A stretch of 52,292 nucleotides of DNA, taken from positions 93,668 to 145,959 of the forward strand of contig NZ_GG749278.1 of the NCBI RefSeq assembly GCF_000160555.1, in the 5' to 3' direction. Position 1 is the stretch's first letter, and each line of letters begins with the position of its first letter. Shown in pieces: positions 1 to 8,761 of this stretch. The notes beneath the pieces are model-generated. The model was not told where the DNA came from and ran no database searches. It saw only the letters and a list, made by a program, of their open reading frames with translations. The stretch comes from Centipeda noxia ATCC 43541. Its GTDB lineage: Bacteria > Bacillota > Negativicutes > Selenomonadales > Selenomonadaceae. The translations under genes were made by a program, and so were the position numbers.

Positions 1-442
1 GCGCGGGCGGCATCATTCCCGGCTGACCGTCGCGGTCATGTGCAGGACGTCCGTCGCGCTGCTCCTTACGGTCATGCTTGCGGTCGTGCTTGCCGTCGCG
101 GTGTTTATCGCCGCGCTTTCCGTCTTTGTCATCGTGATCCTTCACCGTCAGGTAAATCGTGCGGAAGTTCAGCTCCGAGACAGACTTTCCGATCGCCTCT
201 GCCGCAATCGTCTGCACATGCTCCTCATCGAGCAGAACCATGCCGCGCTGCGATGCCTGCACCGCAATCATCTCCGACTGCGCCTGTTTCTGAACGAGGG
301 AGCGTGCCTCCGCCTGCCGGTGATGATAGTACGCGCCGCCTGCGCTGACGATACCGACGAGCACGGCGCATGCGACCGCCTTTTTGAGACGCGCGGGGGT
401 GAATACCTTTGCTGCCTGATCTTTTACATTCTGCATTTCCAT
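1..442 (-). CDS. Small membrane-anchored His/Lys/Asp-rich protein, 3' end cut by window
   Basis: An open frame runs leftward off the window edge from an ATG preceded by GAGGAGG at 6-nt spacing. About 147 codons are visible. A short cytoplasmic start is followed by one hydrophobic segment (about residues 21-38), so the rest is probably exported. Residues about 75-97 (VQTIAAEAIGKSVSELNF and on) resemble the short PepSY-like repeats of small envelope proteins. Then comes a highly charged stretch built from repeated Asp, Lys, Arg and His (from about residue 102), which could bind metal. The gene is divergent from a two-component system, which suggests that system controls it. I do not recognise the exact family, and the PepSY resemblance is tentative. 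Confidence 0.7.
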   Translation of the reverse strand, partial: MEMQNVKDQAAKVFTPARLKKAVACAVLVGIVSAGGAYYHHRQAEARSLVQKQAQSEMIAVQASQRGMVLLDEEHVQTIAAEAIGKSVSELNFRTIYLTVKDHDDKDGKRGDKHRDGKHDRKHDRKEQRDGRPAHDRDGQPGMMPPA

Positions 443-510
443 GATTTTCCTCCTCTGCCTTTCGGCACATCATTTATCATTCCTGATGATGCCATCATAC
501 GGGAAAATCT

Positions 511-526
511 TAAACAAAATGTAAAC
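511..526. promoter_or_regulatory. Candidate OmpR-family binding box (direct repeat)
   Basis: TAAAC occurs at 511-515 and again at 522-526, an 11-bp period (minus strand TGTTTA-N5-TGTTTA). Direct repeats of one helical turn are the usual target of OmpR/PhoB-type regulators. The box lies between the divergent envelope gene (start 442) and the two-component operon, about 70 bp upstream of the envelope gene, so it is a plausible site for the regulator encoded at 2124-2831. The link is an inference from position and repeat geometry. Confidence 0.45.
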
Positions 527-584
527 ACAAAAATAACTTTTTTGAAATTCTTCTCGATGCGCAGATTTTTGCGCGTATTTCGGT

Positions 585-590
585 TATAAT
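585..590 (+). promoter_or_regulatory. -10 element of the two-component operon
   Basis: A perfect TATAAT lies here with no convincing -35 hexamer, as expected for an activated promoter. Transcription from it would start near 597. This excludes the in-frame ATG at 589 and supports the start at 634. Confidence 0.55.
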
Positions 591-633
591 GGCAGAAGAT
601 TTTCTGCTGCTCAGAGGAAAGCGAGGTTCTGTC

Positions 634-2127
634 ATGCGTCTGCGTGATCTGTCTCTAAAGACGAAACTGCTCGCAACAAACGCACTCATGATCGTCATCC
701 CGATCGCAGTGCTCGTCGCCATCGGCGCGGTGCTGCTCGGCGGACTGCGCCATGCAGGCACACTGCAGCAACAGGCGCTCGCTCTCCTCTGGCCGGAGGA
801 GGGCCGGACGCTCTCCGTACAGTTTGCACTGAGCTCGCTGCGCGCGGAAGCAGAGAAAAAGAAGTTCAAGCTGGACAATATTGAACGGGACATCCGCATC
901 CTCGAAGATGCAGGCGTCCGCCTCCTCGCCGCACAGAAGGATGCCGTCTACCTGACGCAGGACAGCGACCCAGACGAGATTCGGCAGATTGTCGCGCACA
1001 AATGCGGCATCCGCGGCTCCGCTCTCACGTGGGACGCGGACGGCCTTTTCTTTCGCTATGAGGGCCTGCGCAGCGGCACGGTCATCATGGGTGCCGGCGC
1101 CGTTCCCATGATGCGCGGAGACGAGCCGCCGCCGCTTTCACGTGATGCGCGGGACTTCATCCTGAACAGCGCGCTCATCCTCCTCATCCTCATCACCTCG
1201 GCCGGCATCCTGCTCCTCGGACGCTATCTCGCCCGCCTCCTCTCCGCGCAGATCCTCACCCCGCTCGCAGAAATGCGCCGCGCAGCCGCAGCCATTCAGC
1301 GCGGCGATCTGGAGCATGCACTGCCGCCGATGGGCAATGACGAAGTGGGAGCGACCTGCCGTGCGTTCGATGAGATGCGCAGAGAACTCATGCGCGCACG
1401 TGTACGCGAGGAACAGGAAGAAGCGCAGCGCAGAGAGCTCTTCATCGGCATCCTCCACGACATTGCAACCCCGCTGACCGCGATCAAAGGCTATGCGAGC
1501 GGCATTCTCGACGGCATTGCGCGCACGCCGGAGAAACAGCGCACCTACGCGGAACGGATCAGCCAGTCTGCCGCAACCATGGAGCGTCTGACCACGCGTC
1601 TGCGCGAGTTCCTGCGCCGCGAAACGGGTCAGCTGCCGCTCACGTGGGAGACCGTCAGCGCACGCGCCCTCCTGACGGAGGCCGTTCGTGAACACGCGCC
1701 CGCCTTTGCCGAAGAGGGGCTGTACCTCTCCATGGAGGAATCTGGAGAGGATGCACCTATACGAATCGACCGCGGCGAGTTCGCCCGCGTCCTCAGGAAT
1801 CTGTGGGAAAACAGCAGCAAGTATCGGCGCAGCACAGACGTACACGTGCATATGTCGCTCGCGGCGGAGGGAGAACAGATTGCCGTCCGCTGCGATGACG
1901 ACGGCACCGGCGTCCGTAGAGAGGATCTGCCGAAGCTCTTTGACAGCTTCTACCGTACGGATGCGGCGCGTACAAACGTCGCAGCCGGCAGCGGTCTCGG
2001 GCTTGCCATCGTGCGCCGGATTATGACGGCATTCGGCGGCAGCGTGCGCGCAGAGGAGGCGCCGCAGGGCGGACTGCGCATCGTGCTCCTCCTGCCCATC
2101 GCTCAGAAACAGGGAGACATCGCATGA
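634..2127 (+). CDS. Sensor histidine kinase
   Basis: Membrane-bound sensor kinase of 497 residues. The order is TM1 (about 12-38), an extracytoplasmic sensor region (about 39-173), TM2 (about 174-198), HAMP (about 199-252), a DHp domain with phospho-acceptor His275 in ILHDIATPLTAIKG, and a HATPase_c domain with N box NLWENSSKY, G1 DDDGTG and G2 GSGLGLAIV. The start at 634 has GAGG seven bases upstream. An in-frame ATG at 589 overlaps the -10 box and is unlikely to be transcribed. The stop overlaps the regulator start by 4 nt (ATGA), so the pair is translationally coupled. The signal is unknown; the divergent charged envelope protein hints at envelope or metal stress. Confidence 0.93.
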   Translation: MRLRDLSLKTKLLATNALMIVIPIAVLVAIGAVLLGGLRHAGTLQQQALALLWPEEGRTLSVQFALSSLRAEAEKKKFKLDNIERDIRILEDAGVRLLAAQKDAVYLTQDSDPDEIRQIVAHKCGIRGSALTWDADGLFFRYEGLRSGTVIMGAGAVPMMRGDEPPPLSRDARDFILNSALILLILITSAGILLLGRYLARLLSAQILTPLAEMRRAAAAIQRGDLEHALPPMGNDEVGATCRAFDEMRRELMRARVREEQEEAQRRELFIGILHDIATPLTAIKGYASGILDGIARTPEKQRTYAERISQSAATMERLTTRLREFLRRETGQLPLTWETVSARALLTEAVREHAPAFAEEGLYLSMEESGEDAPIRIDRGEFARVLRNLWENSSKYRRSTDVHVHMSLAAEGEQIAVRCDDDGTGVRREDLPKLFDSFYRTDAARTNVAAGSGLGLAIVRRIMTAFGGSVRAEEAPQGGLRIVLLLPIAQKQGDIA

Positions 2128-2831
2128 AAAAGATATTACTGGTCGAGGACGACAATGACATCGCACAGCTCGAGCGCGACTATCTCGAGGCAAGCGGCTT
2201 TGCCGTGGACATCTCGTCCGACGGGGACGAGGGGCAGCGCCGCGCGCTCACGGGTGAATACAGCCTCATCCTTCTGGATGTCATGCTGCCCGGCGCGGAC
2301 GGCTTTGCCATCTGCCGCGCGGTGCGCAGGGAACTCGACATCCCCATCCTCATGGTCTCGGCGCGTCTCGAGGACGTGGACAAGATCCGCGCGCTTGGAC
2401 TCGGTGCGGACGACTACATCGTCAAACCGTTCAGTCCGAGCGAACTCGCCGCGCGCGTCAAGGCGCACATCACACGCTACGAGCGTCTGAAAGGCGGCGA
2501 GCAGACAGCGCCCTCCGTTCTGCGCTTCGGCAGTCTCGAAATCCAGCCGCAGACGCACCGCGTCTTCGTTAACGGGCACGAGGTACGCCTCGCCGTGCGG
2601 GAGTTCGAGCTCCTACTCTTTCTCGCGGAGCATCCGCAGATCGTATTCAGCAAGGAGACGCTCTACGACCGCGTCTGGGATCTGGACGCCATGGGGAGCG
2701 TCTCCACCGTCTCCGTCCACATGAACCGCCTGCGCGAAAAGATCGAACCGGATCCGTCGAATCCTCGCTGGCTGCAGACGGTCTGGGGCGCAGGCTACCG
2801 CTTCAACAGCGAGGCATTGGAAGATGCGTGA
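2124..2831 (+). CDS. OmpR/PhoB-family response regulator
   Basis: 235 residues. An N-terminal receiver domain carries the acidic pocket VEDDND, phospho-acceptor Asp52 in LILLDVMLPG and conserved Lys101 in VKPFS. A C-terminal winged-helix DNA-binding domain follows (about 130-230, ending WGAGYRF). It is partner to the kinase it overlaps by 4 nt. A helical-turn direct repeat upstream of the divergent gene is a candidate target. Confidence 0.95.
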   Translation: MKKILLVEDDNDIAQLERDYLEASGFAVDISSDGDEGQRRALTGEYSLILLDVMLPGADGFAICRAVRRELDIPILMVSARLEDVDKIRALGLGADDYIVKPFSPSELAARVKAHITRYERLKGGEQTAPSVLRFGSLEIQPQTHRVFVNGHEVRLAVREFELLLFLAEHPQIVFSKETLYDRVWDLDAMGSVSTVSVHMNRLREKIEPDPSNPRWLQTVWGAGYRFNSEALEDA

Positions 2832-2850
2832 ATTTTTGCTTATGAAAATT

Positions 2851-2878
2851 TTGCCAAATCCCATTTTTCTGTTATAAT
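2851..2878 (+). promoter_or_regulatory. Sigma70-type promoter for the antiporter gene
   Basis: TTGCCA (2851-2856), 16-bp spacer, TATAAT (2873-2878). It lies between the response regulator stop and the antiporter start, so the antiporter has its own promoter. Confidence 0.75.
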
Positions 2879-2922
2879 AGGGAACGGTTTTCAGCAAATG
2901 ATAAAGGGAGTGTATCTAACTC

Positions 2923-4434
2923 ATGACAGCAACCGCATGGTCGATTCTGCCGCCGGTCATCACGATCGTTCTCGCGCTCTGGACGAAGGAAGTCTATATG
3001 TCGCTCATCATCGGCATCTTCTCGGGTGCGATGCTCTTCGCCGGCGGGAACTTCCTGCAGGCGACTCTGACGATGTTTCAAGTGATGGCGGACAAGGTCG
3101 GGAGCAACGTCAACATCCTCGTCTTTCTCGTCATCCTCGGCATTCTCGTTGCGGCGATCACGCGCTCAGGCGCGATGAATGCATACGGCAACTGGGCAAC
3201 GCGAACGATCAAAGGAAAGCGGAGCGCATCGCTCGTCACCGTGCTCCTCGGCATTGTCATCTTCATCGACGACTACTTCAACTGCCTCACCGTCGGCACG
3301 GTCATGCGGCCGGTCACCGATAAATTCCAGATCGCACGGACGAAGCTCGCCTACATCATCGATGCGACGGCAGCGCCGATCTGCATCATTGCGCCGGTCT
3401 CCAGCTGGGCGGCGGCCGTCGGCTCATCGCTTCCGGAGGACGCGCCCATCGACGGCTTTATGCTGTTCCTGCAGACCATTCCCTTCAACCTCTACGCATG
3501 GCTGACCATTCTCTTCATGCTCTTCGTCATCTGGACCGGCCGCGACTTCGGCGCCATGCGCAGGAGCGTCGAGAAATCCAACGCACATTTTGAAATCCCC
3601 AAAGAATATCAGGATACGGCGGAGGCATCGGCGAGTGCGGCGAGCGAGGGACGCGGCAAGATGATCGACCTCGTCCTCCCCCTCCTCGTCCTGATTGCCG
3701 CCTGCGTCTACGGGATGCTCTACACCGGCGGGATTCATGAGGGCAGGAGTATTGCGGAGTCGTTTGCAAACTGCGACTCGTCAAAGTCGCTCGTGCTCGG
3801 CTCCTTCATCGCCTTCGTCTTTACGGGGCTGCTCTACCTCCCGCGCCGCGTCGTCTCGTTCAACGTCTTCTGCGACAGCTTCGGCTGGGGATTCAAGGCA
3901 ATGACCCCTGCCATCTTCATTCTCTGCCTCGCGTGGACGCTCTCCGGGATCTGCAGCAAGGAATACCTCGACCTCGGCGGCTTTGTCGGTTCCGTTGTCG
4001 CAGCAAATGCGGGCGTCGTCATGTTCCTGCCGCCCCTATTCTTCCTCGTTGCAGCGGGGCTCGCCTTTGCCACCGGCACGAGCTGGGGCACGTTCGGCAT
4101 TCTCATTCCGATTGCCATTGCCGTGCTCGGACAGACGGCGCCCGACATTCTCGTCGTCTCCGTCGCCGCGATTCTCTCAGGCGCTGTCTGCGGTGACCAT
4201 GCCTCGCCGATCTCCGACACGACCATCCTCGCCTCGGCGGGCGCACAGTGCCACCATCTCGACCACGTGTCGACACAGCTGCCCTACGTTGCCGTCGTTG
4301 CCTCCTGCTCCCTCCTCGGCTACATCGCCGACGGGCTCACGGGCAACGGCTACATCGGCCTCGGCGTCGGCATTGCCGCCCTTGCGCTCTTCATGGCGGT
4401 GCTCTCGTCACGGGTAACATCGGCAGAAAAGTAG
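2923..4434 (+). CDS. nhaC: NhaC-family Na+/H+ antiporter
   Basis: 503-residue integral membrane protein with about 12 hydrophobic segments. Family signatures include FIDDYFNCLTVGTVMRP near residue 113, SSWAAAVGSS, and the strongly conserved GDHASPISDTTILAS near residue 425 followed by HHLDHVSTQLPY. Members exchange cytoplasmic Na+ for protons; some close relatives exchange organic or amino acids, so the substrate is not certain. It is monocistronic, with a promoter upstream and a bidirectional terminator downstream. The ribosome site AAAGGGAG is rather far (about 13 nt) from the ATG. Confidence 0.88.
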   Translation: MTATAWSILPPVITIVLALWTKEVYMSLIIGIFSGAMLFAGGNFLQATLTMFQVMADKVGSNVNILVFLVILGILVAAITRSGAMNAYGNWATRTIKGKRSASLVTVLLGIVIFIDDYFNCLTVGTVMRPVTDKFQIARTKLAYIIDATAAPICIIAPVSSWAAAVGSSLPEDAPIDGFMLFLQTIPFNLYAWLTILFMLFVIWTGRDFGAMRRSVEKSNAHFEIPKEYQDTAEASASAASEGRGKMIDLVLPLLVLIAACVYGMLYTGGIHEGRSIAESFANCDSSKSLVLGSFIAFVFTGLLYLPRRVVSFNVFCDSFGWGFKAMTPAIFILCLAWTLSGICSKEYLDLGGFVGSVVAANAGVVMFLPPLFFLVAAGLAFATGTSWGTFGILIPIAIAVLGQTAPDILVVSVAAILSGAVCGDHASPISDTTILASAGAQCHHLDHVSTQLPYVAVVASCSLLGYIADGLTGNGYIGLGVGIAALALFMAVLSSRVTSAEK

Positions 4435-4466
4435 GCCGCATACAAAAGTTTATTTGCACTTGCATA

Positions 4467-4510
4467 AAAGCCCATCTCAGAAGCATTCCTGCTCTCATGA
4501 GATGGGCTTT
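4467..4510. terminator. Bidirectional intrinsic terminator
   Basis: Perfect 13-bp stem AAAGCCCATCTCA / TGAGATGGGCTTT around an 18-nt loop, with A/T-rich flanks on both sides. It lies between the convergent antiporter and srlD genes and can serve both. Confidence 0.85.
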
Positions 4511-4528
4511 ATTTGTATTGTTCCGGTT

Positions 4529-5338
4529 TTATCCGCGCGTCTTGCCGCCCGCGACGTTGTAAGTAACACCGTGGATGTAGGAAGCGCGGTCGGAAGCGAG
4601 GTAGACGACGAGATCGGCAACCTCGGTGAGTCTGCCGCTGCGTCCGAGCGGCGTGGTCTTGGTGCTCGCATATCCTTTGCGCAGCTCATCAACGGTGATG
4701 CCGCGCGTATAGGCGAGTGCCTCTTCATAGGCAATCGTGCGCAGGCCGGTCGCCTCGAGGATGCCGGGTGCGACGCCGACAACGCGTACGCCGTATTTGC
4801 CGAACTCCTTCGCCCACGAACGTGTGAAGGAGTTGACGGCATTCTTGGTCGCTGCATAGATGCTCTGTCCCTCGGAGCCCTCGATGCCGCTCTCGGAACT
4901 CATGTTGATGAGCACGCCGTGTCCCTGCGCGACGAGCTCGCGTCCGACCTCCTGCGCGCAGAGATAGACGCCCTTGAGATTGACCGCCGTGACCTTGTCA
5001 AAGACGGCCTCATCGAGTTCATACTTCCCATGTGGATCCTTCGGATCGACGAGGAGACGCGGGATGTTGATGCCCGCATTGTTGACGAGGATATCGATCG
5101 CGCCGAACCGCTCCTTTGCCGCGGCGACCATCGCTTGGACACTTGCACGCTGCGTGACATCGGTGACAACATAGAGGCCCTCGCCGTTCTTTACCTCGAA
5201 CGCGGGCGCCTGCGGATTCATATCGCAGACGACGACGTTCGCCCCCTGCTCCAGGAACTCCTCCGCGACGGCCTTTCCGATGCCCGACGCACCGCCCGTG
5301 ACGATCGCTGTTTTTCCTTCGAGATTCAACCAACTCAT
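4529..5338 (-). CDS. srlD: Sorbitol-6-phosphate 2-dehydrogenase
   Basis: SDR-family NAD(P)-dependent dehydrogenase, 269 residues. It oxidises sorbitol 6-phosphate, delivered by the PTS, to fructose 6-phosphate. The Rossmann motif TGGASGIG is near residue 14, NNAG near 86, and the catalytic YAATK gives Tyr161 and Lys165, with Ser in MSSESG. The start at 5338 is chosen because AAAGGAG lies 8 nt upstream and the protein then begins as the family does; the open frame continues upstream into srlE without support. The substrate assignment rests mainly on the adjacent srlE-srlA-srlM genes. It is the last gene of the operon. Confidence 0.88.
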   Translation of the reverse strand: MSWLNLEGKTAIVTGGASGIGKAVAEEFLEQGANVVVCDMNPQAPAFEVKNGEGLYVVTDVTQRASVQAMVAAAKERFGAIDILVNNAGINIPRLLVDPKDPHGKYELDEAVFDKVTAVNLKGVYLCAQEVGRELVAQGHGVLINMSSESGIEGSEGQSIYAATKNAVNSFTRSWAKEFGKYGVRVVGVAPGILEATGLRTIAYEEALAYTRGITVDELRKGYASTKTTPLGRSGRLTEVADLVVYLASDRASYIHGVTYNVAGGKTRG

Positions 5339-5387
5339 ATTGGATTCTCCTTTTTGCACTGCTGCATCATCTGCTGAACGAACGCGC

Positions 5388-6389
5388 TCAGTTCTCATAG
5401 AGGCCCGCGCTGGCGATCCATGCGATGATGACGGCAAGCGGGCCTGTCATAAAGCGCGAGTAGAGCACGGCAGGCACGCCGATCTCGACGGTCTTGGCAT
5501 CTGCCTCGGCAAGTCCGAGCCCGACAGGGATAAAGTCGCAGGCGCACTGGACGTTAATCGCGAAGACGGCCGGAAGCGCGAGGTTCGGCGGGATGTGTCC
5601 GAGGCCGATCTCGACGCCGATGAGCACGCCAACCACCTGCGCGATGACCGCCCCGGGCCCAAGGAAGGGGGAAAGGAGCGGGAAGGAGCAGATGAGTGCG
5701 AGGATGATGAGCCCGATCGGGGATGAGGCAAGCGGCGAGACGAAATGCGCAACGAAATCGCCGAAACCGGAGCCGAGGATAACGCCGATGAGCATGGAGA
5801 CGAACGCCATGAACGGCAGGATCGTCGTAATCAATGTATTGATGGACTCGCGCCCCGCCTGATAGAAGGTGGCGACGATGCCGCCCATCATCTGTCCGAC
5901 CTTCGCCATGAGACTGCCGGACTGCTCCGTAATTTTCTTTGAGGTATCGTATTTCGGCTGTTCCTCTTCTGCGGAAGCTGTCGCAGGCCCAATGGCAGGA
6001 GCCTCTGTGCCGTCGCTGAATGCAATATTGTTTGCCTTGACTGCCGAGACATATATGTCCGGCTTGATATACTGCGCGAGCGGGCCGGAGGGACCCGTCG
6101 GTTTGATGTTCACAGTAAAAATCCGTTTCTGCGGGTAGATGCCGCAGCGCAGCGTGCCGCCGCAGTCGATGACCGCCGCGAGAATCTCATCCTCGGGAAC
6201 GCTAGTCTTGAAGCCGTCCACGACTTCCGCACCGGTCATTTCGCCGAGACGCAGAGCGACCTCCGAGATCACGCCGCCCGTGATGTTGACGATCTTATTC
6301 CGCTTCTCATCCGGCGTGAGTGTGAGGGGGCCGCCGAATCCGCCTGAGCCTGCCGATACGACAACACTTTTATATTTACGCATCATCAT
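5388..6389 (-). CDS. srlE: PTS glucitol/sorbitol EIIB with C-terminal EIIC part
   Basis: 333 residues. The N-terminal EIIB domain (about 1-130) carries the phosphocysteine region [12 protein letters not shown] (Cys76/Cys82). A Pro/Ala/Glu-rich linker (about 131-170) follows, then a membrane region of several helices (about 175-333) with the glycine- and proline-rich loops typical of SrlE. It phosphorylates sorbitol during uptake together with SrlA. Three ATG codons in a row open the gene; GGAG is too close to the first, so the second (6386) or third (6383) is more likely used. The usual partner EIIA (SrlB) is not in this operon. Confidence 0.92.
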   Translation of the reverse strand: MMMRKYKSVVVSAGSGGFGGPLTLTPDEKRNKIVNITGGVISEVALRLGEMTGAEVVDGFKTSVPEDEILAAVIDCGGTLRCGIYPQKRIFTVNIKPTGPSGPLAQYIKPDIYVSAVKANNIAFSDGTEAPAIGPATASAEEEQPKYDTSKKITEQSGSLMAKVGQMMGGIVATFYQAGRESINTLITTILPFMAFVSMLIGVILGSGFGDFVAHFVSPLASSPIGLIILALICSFPLLSPFLGPGAVIAQVVGVLIGVEIGLGHIPPNLALPAVFAINVQCACDFIPVGLGLAEADAKTVEIGVPAVLYSRFMTGPLAVIIAWIASAGLYEN

Positions 6390-6407
6390 TTCTCCTTTCC
6401 TCGTCTC

Positions 6408-6962
6408 TCAGTTTTTGAGCACAGCAGGCTCTTTGCTGAGCTTCACGCCTTGCTGGCGCTGAACGTACGCCGTCGTAAAATCGGTCAGCCAGCCGCGCAG
6501 GAAGTTGACGATGAGTCCGACGAGCAAGTAGCGCAGTGCGAGATCGGTATACGGCAGTCCGAGCGTCGTAATGCCGTTCGCAACACCGAGGAATACGAAC
6601 ATCTCGCCGGGGTTGACATGCGGGAACATGCCGTTCATCGTGTGGCATGCAGACGAGGCCGCCGCGTAGTAGGACGGCTTGTAGAACTCAGGCATAAATT
6701 TGCCGAGTGAGAGTGCCATCGGATTGCAGAGAAAAAACACGCCGATGAACGGCAGAATGACATAGCGGGAGAAGGGATTGCCCGCACATAGATGCGCGAA
6801 CCTCTCCACGCGCTCGTTGCCGACGAAGAGCACAATTGCGTTCATCGCAACGAGCAGGCAGACAAGCGTCGGAATGATGCCCGTAACCCAGCCGACGAGC
6901 GTCTCGCCGCCCTTGTTGAACATGCCGATGAACCCCTCGGCAAAGAGAATAAGAGTGTCCAT
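6408..6962 (-). CDS. srlA: PTS glucitol/sorbitol EIIC component
   Basis: 184-residue membrane protein, the usual size for SrlA/GutA. It contains the characteristic [18 protein letters not shown] near residue 18, [21 protein letters not shown] near residue 80 and [14 protein letters not shown] near residue 118. It forms the sorbitol channel with the EIIC part of SrlE. AAAGGAG lies 8 nt before the ATG. Confidence 0.93.
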   Translation of the reverse strand: MDTLILFAEGFIGMFNKGGETLVGWVTGIIPTLVCLLVAMNAIVLFVGNERVERFAHLCAGNPFSRYVILPFIGVFFLCNPMALSLGKFMPEFYKPSYYAAASSACHTMNGMFPHVNPGEMFVFLGVANGITTLGLPYTDLALRYLLVGLIVNFLRGWLTDFTTAYVQRQQGVKLSKEPAVLKN

Positions 6963-6982
6963 AGATGTGTCTCCTTTCCTGG

Positions 6983-7375
6983 TTATGCATGACTGGCAAG
7001 GGTCTCCCCCTGCTCTTGGTAGATGATATATTCCTCGCGCGCGCCAAGGATGGCGCGGCGTGTTTGACGGTCGTAGCCGGCAGTACTCTCCTCATCAAGA
7101 TCGAGGAGATTGCTGCCGTTGAAATCATTGAAGGGACGAAATCCGGCAAATACGGTGACGCCCTTCATGATCTCCCCGCGCAGAATCCTGCACTCGCCGT
7201 CAATCACAAAGAGAACAATCGCCCCGGCGACAAAGCGCCCTTTCGCCTTTCCGATGGCGACACGTCCTTCCCGGCGCATGCCCTTTACATGCGCGGCGAA
7301 GCGATGGAACTGGAGGATGCTCAGCACGAGCTGCAGCACCCACATGAACACGGCAATGACAATCAGCCACAGCAT
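6983..7375 (-). CDS. srlM: Glucitol operon activator-like protein SrlM/GutM
   Basis: 130 residues. An N-terminal membrane helix ([20 protein letters not shown]) is followed by a basic segment and a soluble domain with [12 protein letters not shown] and [13 protein letters not shown]. This is the GutM architecture, which in enterobacteria activates the srl operon. The start at 7375 has AGGGG at 8 nt and matches the family. The frame extends ten codons upstream to an ATG at 7405 that overlaps the remnant regulator but has no ribosome site. It is the first intact gene of the operon. Confidence 0.85.
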   Translation of the reverse strand: MLWLIVIAVFMWVLQLVLSILQFHRFAAHVKGMRREGRVAIGKAKGRFVAGAIVLFVIDGECRILRGEIMKGVTVFAGFRPFNDFNGSNLLDLDEESTAGYDRQTRRAILGAREEYIIYQEQGETLASHA

Positions 7376-7397
7376 GGTATCGCCCCTTTCGATCAGA

Positions 7398-7631
7398 TCA
7401 TTCATTCAACAGAATTTTTGCGGTCTCCTCATCCGTGATGAGGACATTGATATAGCAGCTGCGCAGCGCCCCGAGAATCGCGGGCATCTTCTCGCGGGAT
7501 GCCGCCATGCCGATGCTGCAGCGGAGGCTGCGGAGGCGTTCAAGATCGACGGCAATTTTTGTTTCCCGGATAAATTGACTATAACGCGTACCGCAGTCGA
7601 TTGCAAGAAAAAAAGCCGTGCGCTCAAAGAA
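7398..7631 (-). pseudogene. C-terminal remnant of a SorC/DeoR-type sugar-binding regulator
   Basis: The 77 sense codons end in a stretch typical of the sugar-binding domain C-terminus: IGMAASREKMPAILGAL, then YINVLITDEETAKILL and stop. An in-frame TGA at 7632-7634 closes it upstream, and the rest of a roughly 310-residue regulator (HTH and most of the effector domain) is missing. A good promoter (7578-7606) and a terminator (7608-7644) sit inside or next to its 5' part. No start codon with a ribosome site follows the predicted transcription start, so it is probably untranslated leader. The stop overlaps an unused srlM ATG by 8 nt, which suggests the genes were once coupled. Confidence 0.75.
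7578..7606 (-). promoter_or_regulatory. Promoter of the sorbitol PTS operon
   Basis: On the minus strand TTGCAA (7606-7601), 17-bp spacer, TATAGT (7583-7578). Transcription would start near 7571, giving an untranslated leader of about 195 nt that contains the regulator remnant. Confidence 0.7.
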
Positions 7632-7644
7632 TCACAGCTTTTTT
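7608..7644 (-). terminator. Intrinsic terminator after the DUF488 gene
   Basis: Minus strand AAAAAAGCTGTG, 12-nt loop, CACGGCTTTTTTT: a 12-bp stem with one G-U pair followed directly by the T tract. It separates the DUF488/zinc-ribbon operon from the srl promoter just downstream. Confidence 0.75.
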
Positions 7645-7706
7645 CTAAATCTCTTCTGCAGATCGTCACTTATGTGAAGCATTTATCTCATAGGTGACAA
7701 TTATAT

Positions 7707-8078
7707 TTATTTGTCCATCCTATGGAGCATCCAATCACGCAGCACAACTGCCTGATTGATCTTAGGATCCTTTGCCCCATAGAGCAGGGTGACATTCTCC
7801 CCTGCCGCAAGACGCGCGGCAACCGTCTTCATATGCGCGGGCGCGGCCGTTCCCGTCGAAAGCTCTGCGCGATATTTTTCGGCGAACTCCGCAAATTTCT
7901 CTGCCTTGTGTCCGAACCATGTGCGCAGCTCCGGCGACGGAGCGATATCTTTCCACCAATCTGCAAGCGCTGCACGCTCCTTCGAGATGCCGCGCGGCCA
8001 GAGCCGGTCGATAAGCACGCGGAAGCTGTCTTCTGCCTCCGGCGCCTCATAGATGCGCTTGATGCGAATCTCTGCCAT
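7707..8078 (-). CDS. DUF488 family protein
   Basis: 123 residues covering the whole DUF488 fold: IKRIYEAPEAEDSFRVLIDRLWPRGISK-type N-terminus, WFGHKAEKFAEF in the middle, and the C-terminal VTLLYGAKD. The biochemical function of this widespread small cytoplasmic family is not established. The gene follows the zinc-ribbon gene with one base between them and a GGAGG site inside that gene's end, so the two are co-transcribed. Confidence 0.88.
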   Translation of the reverse strand: MAEIRIKRIYEAPEAEDSFRVLIDRLWPRGISKERAALADWWKDIAPSPELRTWFGHKAEKFAEFAEKYRAELSTGTAAPAHMKTVAARLAAGENVTLLYGAKDPKINQAVVLRDWMLHRMDK

Positions 8079-8079
8079 T

Positions 8080-8727
8080 TTACATCGCCTCCTGTACCAT
8101 ATACTCCCGTACGGATCCGATCTCCCCGGACTGAAGCGCCGCGATCATCCGATTGATGAGCGGCGGCGGTGTCCAATCGAGCGGCAGAAAGCAATCGCTG
8201 CAGCGGTTGTACATCTCGTGCAGATCATTCTCCGCATGGCGCCGGAGAAGAGCATACTCCGCCTTGCGGTGCTCATACCGCCGCCCGGAGCGCAGATATC
8301 CAACCGCCGTAACCGTACCCCAGAGTACAAAGTAATACGTCCAAACAAAATGCGGCAAAAAAGGAGAAAGCGGGAGATAGACGAGCGCCGCGATGAGCCC
8401 GCCGCTGAGCAGCCAAAGTACAAAAGACGGGCGCTGCAGCCCGCGCTCCATATAGTCCAAATCCTGCACAACTTGATAGAGATTGCTGTGCTCGGTAAAA
8501 TATTCCTTCATCCGATGCAGTCCATCCATTTGCGCCGCAAGGTCCTCCGGCACGTCCGCCGGCTCATTCAGCGCAACCTCTGCCGGCATTTCGCGCCTGC
8601 GCTGTGCCGCCGTATCCGCAATAAAGCTCCATGTATCAAGCTCGTCATCGATGAGTGCGCGCTCGCCGCAGTGCGGACAGATGCGCGTGAGCCCCTCGAT
8701 CTTTGCTCCGCAATCCTTGCAAATCAT
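8080..8727 (-). CDS. Zinc-ribbon membrane protein
   Basis: 215 residues. The N-terminus is a zinc ribbon with two CxxC knuckles (MICKDCGAKIEG and ICPHCGER, residues 3-22). A charged helical region follows, then two adjacent membrane helices (about residues 103-145), then a soluble tail with a CSDC pair near residue 182. No specific family is recognised. GGAGGAG precedes the ATG. It is the first gene of an operon with DUF488 and has its own promoter at 8762-8790. Confidence 0.8.
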   Translation of the reverse strand: MICKDCGAKIEGLTRICPHCGERALIDDELDTWSFIADTAAQRRREMPAEVALNEPADVPEDLAAQMDGLHRMKEYFTEHSNLYQVVQDLDYMERGLQRPSFVLWLLSGGLIAALVYLPLSPFLPHFVWTYYFVLWGTVTAVGYLRSGRRYEHRKAEYALLRRHAENDLHEMYNRCSDCFLPLDWTPPPLINRMIAALQSGEIGSVREYMVQEAM

Positions 8728-8761
8728 CTTACTCCTCCTTACTGCCGAAATTTTATTGCAT

